Assembly (NCBI RefSeq): GCF_001542775.1
Contig: NZ_CP014145.1
Location: 2,666,001-2,730,000 of the forward strand
Origin: Microterricola viridarii
Lineage (GTDB): Bacteria; Actinomycetota; Actinomycetes; Actinomycetales; Microbacteriaceae
Direction: 5' to 3'
Length of the DNA: 64,000 bases
The notes under the pieces are model-generated. The model was not told where the DNA came from, searched no databases, and saw only the letters and a program-made list of their open reading frames with translations. The position numbers and the translations under genes were made by a program. Of this stretch, positions 63,669 to 64,000 are shown one piece after another (position 1 is the stretch's first letter; each line of letters begins with the position of its first letter).

Positions 63669-64000
63669 CTCACCGGCGTGTCGCTTCCGGATGTCGCCGA
63701 CCACAAGATGTTGTGCTGCTATGGCCACCTTGCACCCACCCTCTGACACCCCTTTTCGCGGCCCGGGACCGCCCCCGCACCGCCATCCGTGCACGCTCGC
63801 GGCCCTCGAAAAGTCTCGCGGCACTCGATAGATCGGGGGCCGCGAGACTTTTCGGGGGCCGCGACGAGCGGATGCGTGCGGAGGCGTGCGTCTGCGACCT
63901 CAGCCGACGACGAAGCGACTCCGTGTGCTCTCACCGCGGCGCCCTCGCACCGGTGATGCGAGCGGGACCCCCGCTTCCCTGGTGAAGCGGAGGAATGCCA
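63560..64000. other. 441-bp right end without a supported gene
   Basis: Reading frames here are short, overlap on both strands and lack family motifs or good starts. It holds the nrd upstream sites, two of the DnaA-box matches, and the 16-bp inverted repeat at 63807-63854. Its continuation beyond 64000 is not visible. Confidence 0.5.
63807..63854. repeat. perfect 16-bp inverted repeat
   Basis: CGAAAAGTCTCGCGGC (63807-63822) and GCCGCGAGACTTTTCG (63839-63854) are exact reverse complements with a 16-bp loop. A- and T-runs are inside the stem, so an intrinsic terminator is possible but not typical, because the following sequence is GGGGGCC. A protein-binding or mobile-element site is another possibility. 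Confidence 0.8.

Noticed and set aside
63561..63824. 87-codon minus-strand frame upstream of nrdH
   Set aside because: Runs through the nrd control region, has no Shine-Dalgarno and no protein-like pattern.

Overview
The window is GC-rich with dense, often overlapping genes. Asp-Ala is repeatedly written G|GAT|GC, the lipoproteins and cell-wall sorting signal are of actinobacterial type, and ribonucleotide reduction is class Ib (nrdHIEF). I infer an actinobacterium, probably Microbacteriaceae; no rRNA, tRNA or insertion sequence is visible to confirm it.

Left part (1-22 kb) is mostly ordinary chromosome. It holds a truncated acyl-CoA ligase, a methyltransferase/flavoprotein pair of the 10-methyl branched fatty acid (tuberculostearic acid) type, a DUF151 nuclease, and a five-gene operon with a PhnD/PhnC/PhnE-type transporter, a tyrosine-phosphatase-fold enzyme and a TetR regulator. 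Next come a DUF2236 protein, a small membrane protein, a GNAT acetyltransferase, a gamma-butyrolactone-receptor-like TetR gene with an ARE-like site upstream, an IclR/pobA (4-hydroxybenzoate 3-monooxygenase) pair with matching palindromic boxes, a leucine-rich-repeat protein, a PoxB-type enzyme, a wall-anchored metallophosphatase with 20 Val-Asp-Pro repeats, and an IlvD/Edd dehydratase with a zinc alcohol dehydrogenase.

Middle part (23-56 kb) is a catabolic island. Module A (23.3-30.1 kb, minus) is a six-gene operon: a frameshifted and active-site-less phosphotriesterase homologue, an intact phosphotriesterase-like lactonase, a flavin monooxygenase, an HSL-type esterase, a metallo-beta-lactamase-fold hydrolase and a CocE/NonD hydrolase, divergent from a TetR gene. 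Module B (30.9-34.8 kb, minus) is a ribose-type ABC importer whose ATPase gene is frameshifted. Module C (34.8-38.5 kb, minus) has a DUF3500 protein, a flavin monooxygenase and an ACMSD-like amidohydrolase. Module D (38.6-43.6 kb, plus) has a dienelactone hydrolase, a PhzS-like flavoprotein, an NTF2-like protein, a fumarylacetoacetase-family hydrolase, a RidA protein and an MFS exporter. Module E (43.6-48.9 kb, minus) has two MhpA/PheA-type monooxygenases, a GntR and a LysR regulator. Module F (49-56 kb) has a homoprotocatechuate-2,3-dioxygenase-like extradiol enzyme, two paralogous flavin monooxygenases with matching structured leaders, two MarR genes, a large MobA/phenol-hydroxylase-type enzyme and a NIPSNAP protein. 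The gene set reads as hydroxylation, ring cleavage, lactone or ester hydrolysis and fumarylpyruvate-type hydrolysis of an aromatic substrate I cannot name. The control sites connect the modules: an ATCGYRTGYGAT-type box lies inside the promoters of modules B, D, E and of gntR itself, and a duplicated promoter with a CTTTACA-N3-TGTCAAG operator drives modules A and C.

Right part (56-64 kb) has a TPR membrane protein and a small hypothetical gene of visibly lower GC, then nrdF, nrdE, nrdI and nrdH on the minus strand. Upstream of nrdH are NrdR-like palindromes and DnaA-box matches. The last 0.44 kb has no supported gene but contains a perfect 16-bp inverted repeat.
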